Shown piece after piece: positions 44,072-54,600 of a stretch of 64,000 bases of DNA. Under the pieces are notes generated by a model. The model was given only the letters and a program-made list of their open reading frames with translations, did not search any database and was not told the origin of the DNA. Position 1 is the first letter of the stretch, and every line of letters begins with the position of its first letter. Source of the stretch: Enoplolaimus lenunculus (taxonomy: Eukaryota; Nematoda; Enoplea; Enoplida; Thoracostomopsidae); the NCBI GenBank assembly GCA_030248215.1, contig JASANG010000102.1, forward strand, positions 1-64,000, in the 5' to 3' direction. Both the position numbers and the translations under genes were made by a program.

Positions 44072-44259
44072 AAAAAAATAATTGCTAAAATTGCACAGCC
44101 ATGAAAAAAGGCACAGTTACTGTGATAATAACTGTACAAATAACGTCATAAACACTTATACTTAATAACCAGTATTGTCCGTTTTCAACAATTCCATGTA
44201 GGCAATAGAGGATCCAGACGGTTCGTCAAAATAAGTTTCTGTAATAAAATAGTAAGGTC

Positions 44260-44745
44260 CCTACGCACAAAAGAAATTGTCTTAAAATTTCAATACTCCT
44301 ACTGTATTTTTAAGACATAAATGTGTTGTATTTAAGACATTAATAGCCTTATACACAATTCGGTAATTTGTTTCTAAAATTTTTAAAACATAAGTAAATG
44401 TCTTATATTAAAAAAACCTATTGCCAATTTATAAGACACAAATTTCTTTCTTTCAAGAAATAGTTGTCTTCATATTCAAGAATTAATTTTCTGATTTATA
44501 GAAAAATGTTGCCCCGTTATCTTCTTAAGATGTATATAAATATTCGAATTTGAAACATAATTAGGATTGAGCCCCCCAACTTAAGTTTACGTCTTGAACA
44601 TATCTTAGTTTGTAATATTAGGGTATTCGGTTGAGCTTAAACTCCCAGTTTTGAATTCGCTTTGCCTGGCAAATCGGTGTTATATTTCAGACATGTTTGT
44701 CATATATTTTATAAACATTTGTCTTAATATAATTTTTCCTCTCAG
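44260..44745 (-). mobile_element. Family E element, inverted
   Basis: TACGCACAAAAGAAATTGTC at the left is the end missing from the copy at 21829; from 44395 to about 44735 the sequence is a close reverse complement of 22012-22390 (for example CTTTGCCTGGCAAATCGGTG). The other end is lost near 44745. Confidence 0.8.
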
Positions 44746-45229
44746 AAAATTGGCAGATATATAGCATACAGTAAAAATTGCGTTTAATAGCCTTTGTAAA
44801 TATGCACCTTCAGTCAGAAATTTTCAGTATTCGCCGTCGAAAGCATTCAGTGTTTGTGACAAAAAAAACAACGATTTCTATTCATTAAAAACCATTTTTA
44901 CCATTAAAAATTTGCAAAATTTTGAAGTATTTTCTTAAATATAAACTTTTTAATACGTGTACGGTGACGCAAAATGTGAACCAACACCTTGCATTAAATA
45001 CAGTTCTGCTTTTTGTTCTGTCGTAAGCTCCTCTTTGTTAGACCACTGCATTTGAAAAAAGCTGTTGAAAATTGAAATTTATATCCTGAAGAGTTGATTT
45101 TTCTTTAATTGCAAATAAATCCTCGAATATTATAGTTGAATAAAGTTTTTTGTGACTTGGTTGTACCTGCAAAGCCTATTTATGATTATGTTATCGGCAG
45201 TTTTGTCACATAATTCTTCGTTTTTGATT

Positions 45230-45640
45230 GCGCGAAGCGTTTAATGTTTTGTGTTCGGGGGTCGAAAGGTGGATATCCGTCCGTCCGTCGGGCATCTCAG
45301 TAACCGCTGAACTGGTTTTGAAAACTATTGTAGTTTGAGAAGCTTATTACAAGGACGTGTTAAACTCGCGTTTAGGGTTTAAAATTGTACGTCGTTCAGT
45401 AGTTAGTCTAATTTGCTTAATGGGTTAAGTCAAAACCAGGAATTTTTTACATTATTTCCCTAATTATTTGGGTTACAAACGAACGGATTTCAGTAATAAT
45501 TAGTTTTTTGGGTGCAAGAAATTTTAACTCAACGTTTATAAATTTCCAAAATAGAAAAAAAACGCTGTCTAGTAACTGGCATATAAGCGTTAATTATTTA
45601 AGCGTTAATTAGGAATGTCTACATTATTTTTACTAATTCG
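45230..45640 (-). mobile_element. Family F element with GTCCGTCC run, inverted
   Basis: Read on the minus strand the order is as at 53570: an AATAATTAGGGAAATAATG unit, TTCAGCGGTTACTGAGATG, a short GACGGACGGACGGAT run, then ATCCACCTTTCGACCCCCGA and ACAAAACATTAAACGCTTCGC. Only one copy of the larger unit and three of the GGAC words are kept. Confidence 0.7.
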
Positions 45641-46368
45641 AGTGACATTCGGTTTCATTTCAGTACTAAAGGGTTTTTGGAATCTGAATAAGTTGTTTAT
45701 AACCTTTATAAAACAGACAAATACATAGCTACATTCAATTATCTAATATGTATATTACCTATGCCGAGTATGGCAGTTCAGTTGAAGAATTATCATTTTT
45801 GGAAGCGTTTGTGTCAGCAAATTTGCTTTATATCCTTTTCTTGGGTGAGGAACTCAAATACAGCGTTTTCATAATTGAAAGTCTTCGATATTACTTAGCT
45901 GGACGCTAATTAGCATATCCCATACGCCAATTATTATAGTATTTGAGTCTATTATATAATTATTGATTTTATATGTGTAACACTATGTTCCGTATATCGT
46001 ATGCATAAAAGAAACACTTAAATAGTTGCTCAAACCTTTCCAGATTTACAAATTAGTAGGATACAAGCTAAATTGGCATATATTACCTAGCGGCATATCA
46101 ATCAGTTAAGTGGGTCCAAGCTTCACGCAATACTTGTAGTAACACTACGGTTGCTAATAAAATTGGATAAGCACGGCGGGCTTTCTTTTTTGTGGCTCTG
46201 AATTTTTAAAAGGTACTACAATATTACAGTTAGAATTTTGTATATTCTAAGACCTGTTAAAAGTACATCTTTTGTTGTCTCAAGAAGAATTTTTGGAAAA
46301 AGATATACTCGATTGCTCTGCCAGCTGTTAAAAAACCGGAATAATATCTATTTTTGATCGGGAAAACA

Positions 46369-48993
46369 CTATTTGTTACGTTCACGAAACTGTTTCTCAA
46401 ATTTCCACACTGCAAGTTCTTGTTTTTCAGTTTGTAAATGATACGGTCGGCATTTTTGTTTGACCATTTCAATGGCTTCAGACGCCGAAACGTTTTCTGT
46501 CGCGATGAAATGAGCAGCGAGCATTACAGATATTGCTCCTTTTGACTCACGAGCTGGAAATGCGAGTGCCTGTAAACAATATGAGTCGAAGTCGTTGCAA
46601 TATTTACAACAGCAGCGTCTTAAAATAACTCAGCGCGCCCAATTTTCTATTTTTAAGAAAATGTATCAGGGTGCAACCGGAATTATAATACACCGGAACC
46701 AACACCGGAAAACAAAAAATACTTATTACCGAAACGTTCATTTTTAACGCAATTTTATCGCTTTTAATGGTGTAAACACAACAATTAGAATACTAAAATC
46801 CTGAAACAAACGCAGTAGCTGGAAACATCATAAATTGAACTATGACCCAAATTGAATATTTTGGCAATACACTCTCAGACAATTATGGAAAAATAAGTTC
46901 GAATAATATGCGAATTTTCTCTAAAATTTCGAATGAGAAAAATTTTCAATACATAAAATACGGGGAAATTGTGGTGAAAAAATACCGGGTTTATTACCGG
47001 AACCAGTTAGTGAAAAATACCGTAGTTCCCAAAAGATGAAAACTATTTTTGCGAATTCTGAGGTTTGGGCAATTACCTGGAATCGACTGATTGAAATTTA
47101 ATTAACAACGCTTGCTTTGAGCTCTTAAAAATGTGAAAACTCTGTCGGAAATGTCTTAATCCTTTCCTGTATGCGAATATATATTGTTTTTAGCAGTAGC
47201 AGCCAGCAATTTTTAAGCTAGGACTTGAACACACATACGTGTTTTACCATCACCACTCAGCTATAGTAACTTGACGGCCGAGCTCAAAGGTGCTCTGACA
47301 TCTTGTGACAATATTATACTACAACGTGTTGGTATAAATTGTTATACACTGTGCATTGTGTATTGATTGCATATGCACAGTTTGCAATTAGTTTTACTCA
47401 TTGTACACTCTTCGCAGGAAATGATTACACTGTAAATTCCAGTCAATTCATTAATTCTCTCAGAATGAGAATCAATTCAGAATTCTGAGTTTTAAAAGAC
47501 GAAATTCAACTTCAGGCTCAATGACTGAACTCCATTCTAAAGTTAGAATCAATTCACTAGAATTTACAAATTATATATTTTGATGTTTACCTAAACGGTA
47601 CTTACTTCTTTAGTTTTTCTGCCATCAGCCTGATGCTGAATGAATTGATTAATTTGTTCAATGCTCGGTGCGTTTCCTAGCGACACGTCCATATATGAAA
47701 ACATTATGCCAGGAGGTGTATACCGGTGGCTTTTAAATGAAAACAACCGAGTAACCCTATTGCGTTCAAGCCATCTGAAACAAAGCATGAATTAATAAAT
47801 TAAAAGCCAAATTGAAATTATTGGGATTAAATGAGCATAGACACCTATATTTACTTAGGGATTTTCTAATTTTAGTGTTATAAGATAACTATAAACAATG
47901 ACACTTTGAGACTATTAAAATTAGCGTTGTATTCTGGTGGGAACAGTGATATATATTCACCGTGATATTGTCAAAAATTGTAATTAATAATAAATTAACG
48001 TTTAATGCGAAGGGAATAGTTTAAGCAATAAAATTCACATAAAAACCACACAAATTTTAAAAAGACATTAAAAATGCTTACAAAGCATGTTCAGGTTTAT
48101 TGTCAAAGTGAAAAACGGCAATTTGTTTCTTTATAATCCAGTGAAAATTTAGCGGAACTGCAGGCGAATCTTCTTGGTTTTCTTTGTGCTGCTCGGCATT
48201 TTTGTTGCACCTAGAAGCGGTAAAACAAGCAAGTTCAGAATAAAAAAATTTCGAAACAAGAATCTTAGCCAAATCAAAGAAAAATCACATATCCGCCAAC
48301 TCGTTGATGCAAAGTGGGCTGTCACTTTTAGTCATAGGACTTCTAATAAGATTCAGACAAAATCAAAACATTTGTTTTAATATTAAGCACTTAAAATTAC
48401 GTTTGGCTTCTCGTTCGCTTCGCTCGTGAACTCTTTTCACAATTATCATATCTCGCGCCATCCCTATCAGAAATTTTTGGAGCCGCAACTTAAAATTGCG
48501 GTTCGCTTCTAGCTGTCAAACTTTTGTCACTATTCTTTGTGCGGCTCTCCTCGTCAAAAATGTATCGGATGACATTACTTTTTGAGCTGTCCCGTGTTTC
48601 GGTATAAGACTGCAAACAAGTACGTTGAAATTTTATGTTATTCTTGGTTAGCCTTATAGGCTTAGGCTTAAATTATGGTTTTTTCAACGCTTAGGCTTAG
48701 GCTTCTGAATATCGCCTAATCTACAGTTAAATCGCCACGGCCCTAAAAGTAGCATTGACCAATTTTTGGATTCCTCACTGTTCTGCTTACTCTTCACAAT
48801 AGCGATCCCTGCATTGACAAGGTTCGGACCCGTTTTTTGATGATTTTGATGATTTCGCATCGTCCGAAGGATCTTTATCATTGTTATCACGGCGACGTCT
48901 TCGTCTGTGATGCTCTTCGCTGTCCGAATAATCGTAATCAGTTGATATTGTCCGTTGTCGTCGTGGTGATAGCTGACTGTTACCTGAACCCAT
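46369..48993 (-). CDS. DUSP23-like pseudophosphatase with myristoylation motif, 4 exons, 233 aa
   Basis: Exons on the minus strand: 48993-48791, 48210-48082, 47774-47606, 46569-46369; phases 2, 2, 0 join to 234 codons with stop. Residues about 86-228 follow human DUSP23 (VH1-like phosphatase Z) throughout: NFHWIIKKQIAVF, RVTRLFSF, MDVSLGNAPSIEQINQFIQ, then SVMLAAHFIATENVSASEAI and LQTEKQELAVWKFEKQF. The general-acid Asp is kept (D140), but the P loop, HCALGFGRTG in human, reads PARESKGAIS (172-181), so catalytic Cys and Arg are both absent; it should not hydrolyse phosphate. The head is extra: MGSGNS is an N-myristoylation signal, followed by RRQR, an Asp/Ser stretch, six Arg (30-35) and four Cys (59, 61, 66, 69). 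This suggests a membrane-tethered phospho-binding or scaffold protein. The start ATG has a strong context (GGCCATGG). Confidence 0.88.
46672..47035. mobile_element. Family H element, left part, in intron 3 of the DUSP23-like gene
   Basis: CAGGGTGCAACCGGAATTAT is the family H end. Phrases with ACCGG recur to about 47010, but the right end is not recognisable. Confidence 0.6.
47215..47275 (-). repeat. tRNA-like sequence, minus strand, in intron 3 of the DUSP23-like gene
   Basis: Read on the minus strand: an A-box-like TAGCTGAGTGGTGATGG, then 15 bases, then a B-box-like GTGTTCAAGTCCTAGC. The spacing is too short for a real tRNA. It is probably a tRNA-derived SINE fragment. Confidence 0.4.
47428..47567. 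mobile_element. Family D MITE, right end truncated
   Basis: Starts TA|CACTGTAAATTCCAGTCAAT and contains AATGAGAATCAATTCAGAATTC; it ends in CACTAGAATTTACA without the final GTG. It lies about 35 bases from the donor of exon 3 of the DUSP23-like gene. Confidence 0.7.
48630..48760 (-). mobile_element. Family A MITE variant next to exon 1 of the DUSP23-like gene
   Basis: GGCTTAGGCTTAAATTATGG, TTAGGCTTAGGCTTCTGAAT and the end GGCCCTAAAAGTAGCATTGACC mark the variant type. Its end is 30 bases from the exon 1 donor (48789-48790). Confidence 0.65.
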
Positions 48994-49599
48994 GGCCAAA
49001 CTAAATGAACGGCCGAATGTGGCAAATCAGAATTTATAATAATAATAACAATACCTTAGGCAATGGATATATAGCTGTTAAAACTACAAATTCGTGTATG
49101 CAGAATGTTGTCTGTAATTCAATTATGTCTGTATTGCAGGCTGTAAATAGAGTAAAAATAACGGAAACGGAAAACGAATATTTGCAAATAAACACTGAAA
49201 TTTTTATGATTGTAAATAAATATTCTAATTTGATCGATTTCGGCATGTCGTCTGTATGAAAGGAAATGAGTTATTTTAGGTAGAACTTCATCAAACTGTA
49301 AACCTAAAAATGACGGCATTTCAAATGAAATCGGACATCTATTTTTTTACTGGAAACGAAAACAAAAACGGATATCTGGTTACATCCTGTATATTCTCAA
49401 ATCTATTTAGCATATTTTATTTAACGAACTTTTCAAAAATTGAAATTTCTCGTAAAATGATCAGGGGAAGTCTTGAGAAACTCAAATATGCGAAAAAATT
49501 TAAAGTCCGACGATTTTTTGACAAACGCCAGTGAGAGGATAAAACGGAAAAGACGCCAATTTTCTTAAGCTTTATACTAACTTTTTACTAAGACGTAGG

Positions 49600-49715
49600 T
49601 TTCTATTTAAGTATAGGTTTATCTTTACGCTTGTGCTTAGGCTTAAACTTAGACTTAGGCCTGTGAATATGCTTATACTACTGCTCCAGCTTTAATCTAG
49701 GAATACATTGGTCCA
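49600..49715 (-). mobile_element. Family A fragment
   Basis: TTAGGCTTAAACTTAGACTTAGG, ATATGCTTATACTACTG and a worn right end (TACATTGGTCC) identify it; the left end is missing. Confidence 0.6.
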
Positions 49716-50309
49716 AAAATGCACACACAATTTGCAGCGGCATGATCGTTTTGTCAAAAATTTGCACGTGCAAATTGCAGCTGCAACTTCTCATTGTAGA
49801 AATTTGAATGTATGAATGGTAGCGTTCTAATGTAAGAGGAAAGAACAGCTTAATGCAAAAAACCTAGCAATTACAAATCAAATATCATACTTCACTCATT
49901 ATTCAATCCTCGTTAATGTAATGATTTATATCAAATATGCTGTTAGAAGTATATATAGTACAAATTAAGTTGAACAATAATTGTATTAACTTATACGGCC
50001 TTATCTAAACCAAACTTTAGGCATTTTCAATCTTTATTCAAACCCCTACGTAACTAGAACCCCCATCCGGCAAAATTCAGATAAATAAAACCTTATTGTT
50101 GATACGTTTGCCCACAGGTCACAAAGGGGTGTACCGGTGTTACTCACAAAGCTAAACGGAAACAATGTAACTTAAAAGCTTTCGTTGACCTTTAACGCAT
50201 AAATATTTTTTATTTCTTCTCAAATCTAATGTCAAGCTGTGATCCGAACAGTGAGATGTGGGTAAGGACTATTTTTACCCGACCCGTGCTTTACCCGCGG
50301 GTAAGCGCT

Positions 50310-50372
50310 AAAGTTCCACTCTGGCTGAGAGGCGTTTAGCATTACCACTCAGTTTATAGCTGGTTAATTTTC
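50310..50372 (-). repeat. tRNA-like fragment
   Basis: On the minus strand AACTGAGTGGTAATGCTAA resembles an A box region, followed by a short pairing stretch (CTCTCAGCCAGAG). No good B box is present, so this is only suggestive of a SINE head. Confidence 0.25.
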
Positions 50373-50385
50373 GAGGGCTGGCTCG

Positions 50386-50547
50386 GGCCCGTAGCCAAAG
50401 GAAGGGGCCAGGGAGGCTCGGCCCCCCTCTGGAGAAATCTTGGCCCCCTAGAAAATTTTCAACCTTATTTGTAACTCATCGAAAAGCCTTGAATGCCCTC
50501 ATGAAAAATTTGTAGCCCCTCCTAGCAAGGTGAGCTGGCTACGGGCC
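50386..50547. mobile_element. Family B MITE, best preserved copy
   Basis: GGCCCGTAGCCA at the left and its exact complement TGGCTACGGGCC at the right bound 162 bp. The body contains GCCCCCCTCTGGAGAAATCTTGG and TTTTCAACCTTATTTGTAAC. No target duplication was identified. Confidence 0.85.
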
Positions 50548-50869
50548 TAACGTTTAAACTTTCTTAAATTCTGATACCCAGTATTGTCCACAATACATGG
50601 TGGAATTCATCTCTGAATAAGCTAAAAACTTGAGTCAAACAGCAGGTACTGTTCAGTTGCTATTGGTAGCAGAGTATAAAACAGCGGCCTATAAACCACA
50701 TATGAGCAAGTGTGTAATTAAAGAGAAAATACTGCACTCAAACAATATTAACGCTAAATTTGCTCATAAGCCGTGTCAGATGTTTTTTGAGCATCAATAG
50801 CATGGTTTATGTTGTCTCTAGGGGACTGCTTACTAACTATACCCCTAAATCTAATTTTAAATCAAATTA

Positions 50870-51005
50870 TAATTCAAGCCTAAACATGAACCTAATCCTA
50901 AACCTAAATCTAAGTCTGTAATTCTAAGCCAAAGTAGCCAAGTCTCTAAGTCTTCCAGCTCTCCTATTTGACAGCGGACACGCCCCTATTCTTTACATGG
51001 GTAAA
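50870..51005 (+). mobile_element. Family A fragment
   Basis: CCTAAACATGAACCTAATCC and further degenerate hexamers, then ACACGCCCCTATTCTTTACATGGG at the right, a family A end. The left end is not recognisable. Confidence 0.6.
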
Positions 51006-51326
51006 ATGTATTATCATACGACGGTTTAATACATCTTTAAAGCAGGAAACTGTGTAGCAGAGCTTGTGCCTGTTACCTAAAGCCGATATTACAAATTGTA
51101 ACGATTTTTCGGTGAGGATTTATGAATTCGGCGGTGTATATTTGATAACCACAATCGACAGTATTACACTTTCCCCTCACAAGTGTAAGCTTTGACTAGG
51201 CTTAGACAAGCTTACGCTAAAGCTTGGATCACAACATGGTCTACGCTGGAGTTCTAGGTTATAAAAAAATCTGAACATATTAGAAACTCTGAGTGAAACT
51301 ATAGAAAAGCTCCGGCGTCTGACTCC

Positions 51327-51524
51327 GGCCCGTGTAAAGATCAGGGACGGAACGTTTTTCTGTGGGACTGCAATAGAGTAAGCTTAAGCTTTGGTCAATT
51401 TTTTGCTTGCCTAGGCTTAGGCTTAGGCTAAGGAATATGCTCATTCTTAAGCTTAGGCTTAGGCTTAGGCATAAGCTTAGGAACATGCTTATAATACTGT
51501 TCCATACCTGTTCTTTACATTGGC
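51327..51524 (-). mobile_element. Family A MITE with 8-bp duplication
   Basis: CTGACTCC occurs on both sides (51319-51326, 51525-51532). Ends GGCCCGTGTAAAGATCAGGG and the complement of GGCCAATGTAAAGAACAGG; body with clean GGCTTA hexamers. A recent copy. Confidence 0.9.
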
Positions 51525-51749
51525 CTGACTCCTAAGCGTAAAATTAGGTATAACCACCAAATTAAAAATAAAGCTGTTTTCACATCCCGTTCTGTAATAG
51601 CAGATTAGGTCAAGCATGGCAAGCATGTGTAAATAACGGATTTTAATTATATAAATTGATGAAATCACATGAGTTTTATAACTAACAAAAATTTTGGAAC
51701 ACAAGTTTTGGTTTACCTACATGCTTAAATTTGAACAATAGTGGGACTT

Positions 51750-51907
51750 GGCCCGTAGCCAAGGTTGGCAAAGGGGGTTCAGCACCCCCTGGAAAAATTT
51801 TGACCCTGTAGAAAATTTTCAACATTACTTGTAATTCATTGAAAACCATTGAATGCCCCTCCTGAAAATTTTTTTGCCCCCCCAACAAGGTGAGCTGGCA
51901 ACGGACG
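51750..51907. mobile_element. Family B MITE
   Basis: Left GGCCCGTAGCCAAGGTTGGC, right AAGGTGAGCTGGCAACGGAC; internal phrases match the copy at 50386. Confidence 0.8.
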
Positions 51908-52061
51908 TCAGAGTGAGTCTATAAATGTGGGTCACTTTTTGCATTAAATATTTTCAAAATTTCTACTTTGCAGAGTTTAACCTTTAAGGAAATGATACTA
52001 CCACAAACGCATTTAATAATTTCAAGTATAAATAAGTCAAAACTCTAGTAAAACCTTCAAT

Positions 52062-52414
52062 CAACGCTATACTTTTTATGACATCCGCCGCCGTTCGTCA
52101 CCCGTATGGAGCTGTCTTTCATCCGTATGGCGCCGTCCGTCACCTGTATGGCGCCGTCCGTCCCAAGTATGGCACCGTCCGTCATCCGTACGGCGCCGTC
52201 CGTCCCAAGTATGGCGCCTTCCGTCATCCGTACGGCGCCGTCCGTCACCGTGCATCACTGTACGTCACCGTGCGTCACCATGTATCGTACGCAAATTACA
52301 CACGTGTGATACCGTATAGTGACGGCCGGTGACGCACGGTGCCGGACGGGACAGACTGCGACGGACGGCGCCGAACAGCGCCGCACGACAAGTATATATA
52401 GCGCCACTCTTAAT
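52062..52414. mobile_element. Family G CpG-rich element with tandem core
   Basis: Ends AACGCTATACTTTTTATGAC and ACAAGTATATATAGCGCC are worn versions of the family G ends. The core is a tandem array of a unit of about 21 bp, CCGTATGGCGCCGTCCGTCA, seven or so copies (52090-52245), followed by inverted variants. Long frames on both strands here are by-products of the repeat. Confidence 0.8.
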
Positions 52415-52497
52415 GTATAAAATAATGTCCTTACACTGAATCTTTATTGAAAATATTCAAATGTAATTTTCAGTTGTACTGAATAGCAGTCCTGCGT

Positions 52498-52748
52498 TAA
52501 GTACTTTCCGTAAATACAACGCATCGATCAGAAAAAATGTTGCTTTGCGTTTTTTGAAACGAAAAATCTGAAAAATTGCTACATATGCTCTCGTTTTGAA
52601 CCAATATAGGCAGTGCTGGAGCAGACAGCGGTGAGGCTCCACCAGACTCCTGGGTGGGAACCTCCAACGTACAGGTGGACCCAGAATTGCTCGGTGTTTG
52701 ATCTGAGGTTGCTGAGCTCAAGCTAGTGTTTGATAGCTGTGAGGACAT
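52498..52748 (-). CDS. Ser/Thr-rich open frame, possible exon of an unknown gene
   Basis: From ATG at 52748 the minus strand reads MSSQLSNTSLSSATSDQTPS and continues for about 84 codons, with a proline/serine-rich middle (GGASPLSAPALPI) and a more ordinary end (FSDFSFQKTQSNIFSDRCVV). It stops at TAA near 52498; a possible donor GTACTT lies just before that. Codon use is coding-like and richer in G/C than neighbouring DNA. No family is recognisable and no partner exon was found; the family E element at 52792 sits immediately upstream. It may be a single-exon orphan, a detached first exon, or chance. Confidence 0.25.
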
Positions 52749-52791
52749 CTTTCCAAAACCAGTTTCACTCAAAAGTTGCAAAATGGTGGAT

Positions 52792-53367
52792 TACACACAA
52801 AATAAATAGTCTGTATTCAAGAAATATTGTTTAAAATTTAATACAATTTTATGTCTTATACGGCATTTTGGCATATGTCTTGAATTTCCAAACCATTATT
52901 TTTTAAATTTTTAGAAATATGGGTCTGACTTCTGAAATTTTAGACTTTGTTTCATGAATGATTATAAGAATAATATTTCAGAAACAAATATTCCAGAAAT
53001 ATTAAAGACAAACTTTTCTAAAATACACGACAAAGATTTTCCAGGAAAACGACTCCAAAATTAGGGCTAAAAACCTAATTTTCGAGCCTGAGATGCGTCA
53101 AAGACGGAAAAGGTTGGGGGAACCTGAGCTCAACCCGAAATATCCTTGAAATTTGATTATTTGTATATATACTTTTAAGAATACAAAAGGAGTAACTTTT
53201 TACATACATAAAAATCAAAGAATTAATAAATACATTTACGTTTTAACCATTTAACACACGAATTACCGAGCTGCTTTAGTAAAGGCTATTAATGTTTTAA
53301 TTGCCAGACATTGATGTCTCGAAGAAAGTAGGAGTCTTGAAATTTTAAGATAATCATTTTGTGTGTA
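52792..53367. mobile_element. Family E element, complete copy
   Basis: Perfect 12-bp inverted ends TACACACAAAAT and ATTTTGTGTGTA bound 576 bp. The body shares AACCCGAAATAT, CCAGGAAAACGACTCCAAAAT and GTCTTGAAATTTTAAGA with the copies at 21829 and 44260 but is clearly diverged from them. No target duplication is obvious. Confidence 0.8.
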
Positions 53368-53569
53368 GTGTCCCCACCCAAACGTGGGTATGGGGGTTGC
53401 CTGCTTTAGCTCGGAATGCAGACGTTAATAATGAAAGCAAAGTTTCATGCGAAAATGACTTGGTGAGAATTGCATGACTATTTTACAAAATATATCAGTG
53501 TTTTAAAACTGTTGACCAGTCGTAGTGGGACTACATTTTTTGAGCGAAGCTCGAACACACGTAAGCAAT

Positions 53570-54600
53570 TAAGGTAATATGCAAATTATCTATTAGCTAA
53601 CTATTCGATAATCGCCTTTAAAGGTTTGTAGACAATTTATTCAGATTCCTTGCACCCGAAAACCATTTAGTGTAGAAATTATATTGCTTTTAACCTTAAT
53701 AATTATTGAAATATTTTAAAAAGTCCTAATTTAGGCTTGTAAACTATGCTAATATGCAAATTATCTATTAGCTAACTACTCAATTATTGGTTTTAGATGT
53801 TTGTACACAATTTATTCAGATTCTCGCACCTAAAAACCCTTTAACGCTGAAATTATATTGCTTTTAACCTTAATAATTATTGAAATAATGTAAAAAGTCC
53901 TAATTTTGCCTGGTCAATTAAGCTAATATGCAAATTAGCTATCAGCTAACTATTCAATTATCGGTTATGGAGGTTTGTAAACAATTTATTCAAATTTTTC
54001 GCACCTAAAAACCTTTTAGTGCTGAAATTATATTGCTTTTAACCTTAATAATTAGTGAAATACTGTAAAAAGTCCTAATTTAGGCTTATATATAAACTAT
54101 GCTAATTTGCAAATTATCTATTAGCAAACTGCTCAATTATCCGTTTTGGAGATTTGTAAACAGTCTACGCAGGTTCCTCGCACCCAAAAACTCTTTAATG
54201 CTAAAGTTAGATGGCTTCTAACTGTAATAATTAGTGAAATATTGTGGAAAGTCCTAATTTAGGCTTAATTAATTATGCAAATTAGCCTCTAGGTAATAAA
54301 TGGCTTAAAATTTTCAAACCCCAATGCAAAGTTAACACCCCAGGATAATGGGCTTTCAAACAAAAAAAGTTTATCAAAATCGGTTCAGCCGTTCCTGAGA
54401 TTCTTTTCGGACGGACAGACGGACAGACGGACCGACGGACCGACGGACAGACGGACCGACGGACAGACGGACCGAAGGACAGACGGACATCCACCTTTCG
54501 ACCCCCAAGTACAAAACATAAAACGCTGCGCGAAACTCCGAGCTTCGCTCGGAGTTTCGCTTCGCTCAATAAGCATAATGTGTAAAAGGTATAAGCCACG
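53570..54600 (+). mobile_element. Family F element: four 175-bp tandem units, GGACGGACAGAC run, 3' hairpin
   Basis: Units begin near 53573, 53748, 53922 and 54100 with GCTAATATGCAAATTATCTA and contain ATTGCTTTTAACCTTAATAA and AAAAAGTCCTAATTTAGGC. Then come ATCGGTTCAGCCGTTCCTGA, a run of GGACGGACAGAC words (54409-54487), ATCCACCTTTCGACCCCCAA, and a hairpin with an 11-bp perfect stem, GAAACTCCGAG (54532-54542) and CTCGGAGTTTC (54548-54558). Tandem units plus a microsatellite core plus a terminal stem-loop resemble Helitron/Helentron-associated short elements, but no end signature was confirmed. Confidence 0.75.

Larger units (their letters stand above)
44072..46368. other. Interval between the convergent ML and DUSP23-like genes
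   Basis: The ML gene's 3' end is probably near the AATAAA at 44241-44246. The two genes converge. Between them are a family E copy (44260-44745) and an inverted family F copy (about 45230-45640); 45650-46360 shows only AT-rich sequence without recognisable features. Confidence 0.5.

Noticed and set aside
16500-51500. TTAGGC arrays as telomeric or chromosome-end sequence
   Set aside because: Arrays are a few units long and always lie within transposon ends with 8-bp target duplications.
52057-52332. Frames on both strands with repeated GAVRMTDGA and RHPYGAV peptides
   Set aside because: By-products of the 21-bp tandem core of the family G element.
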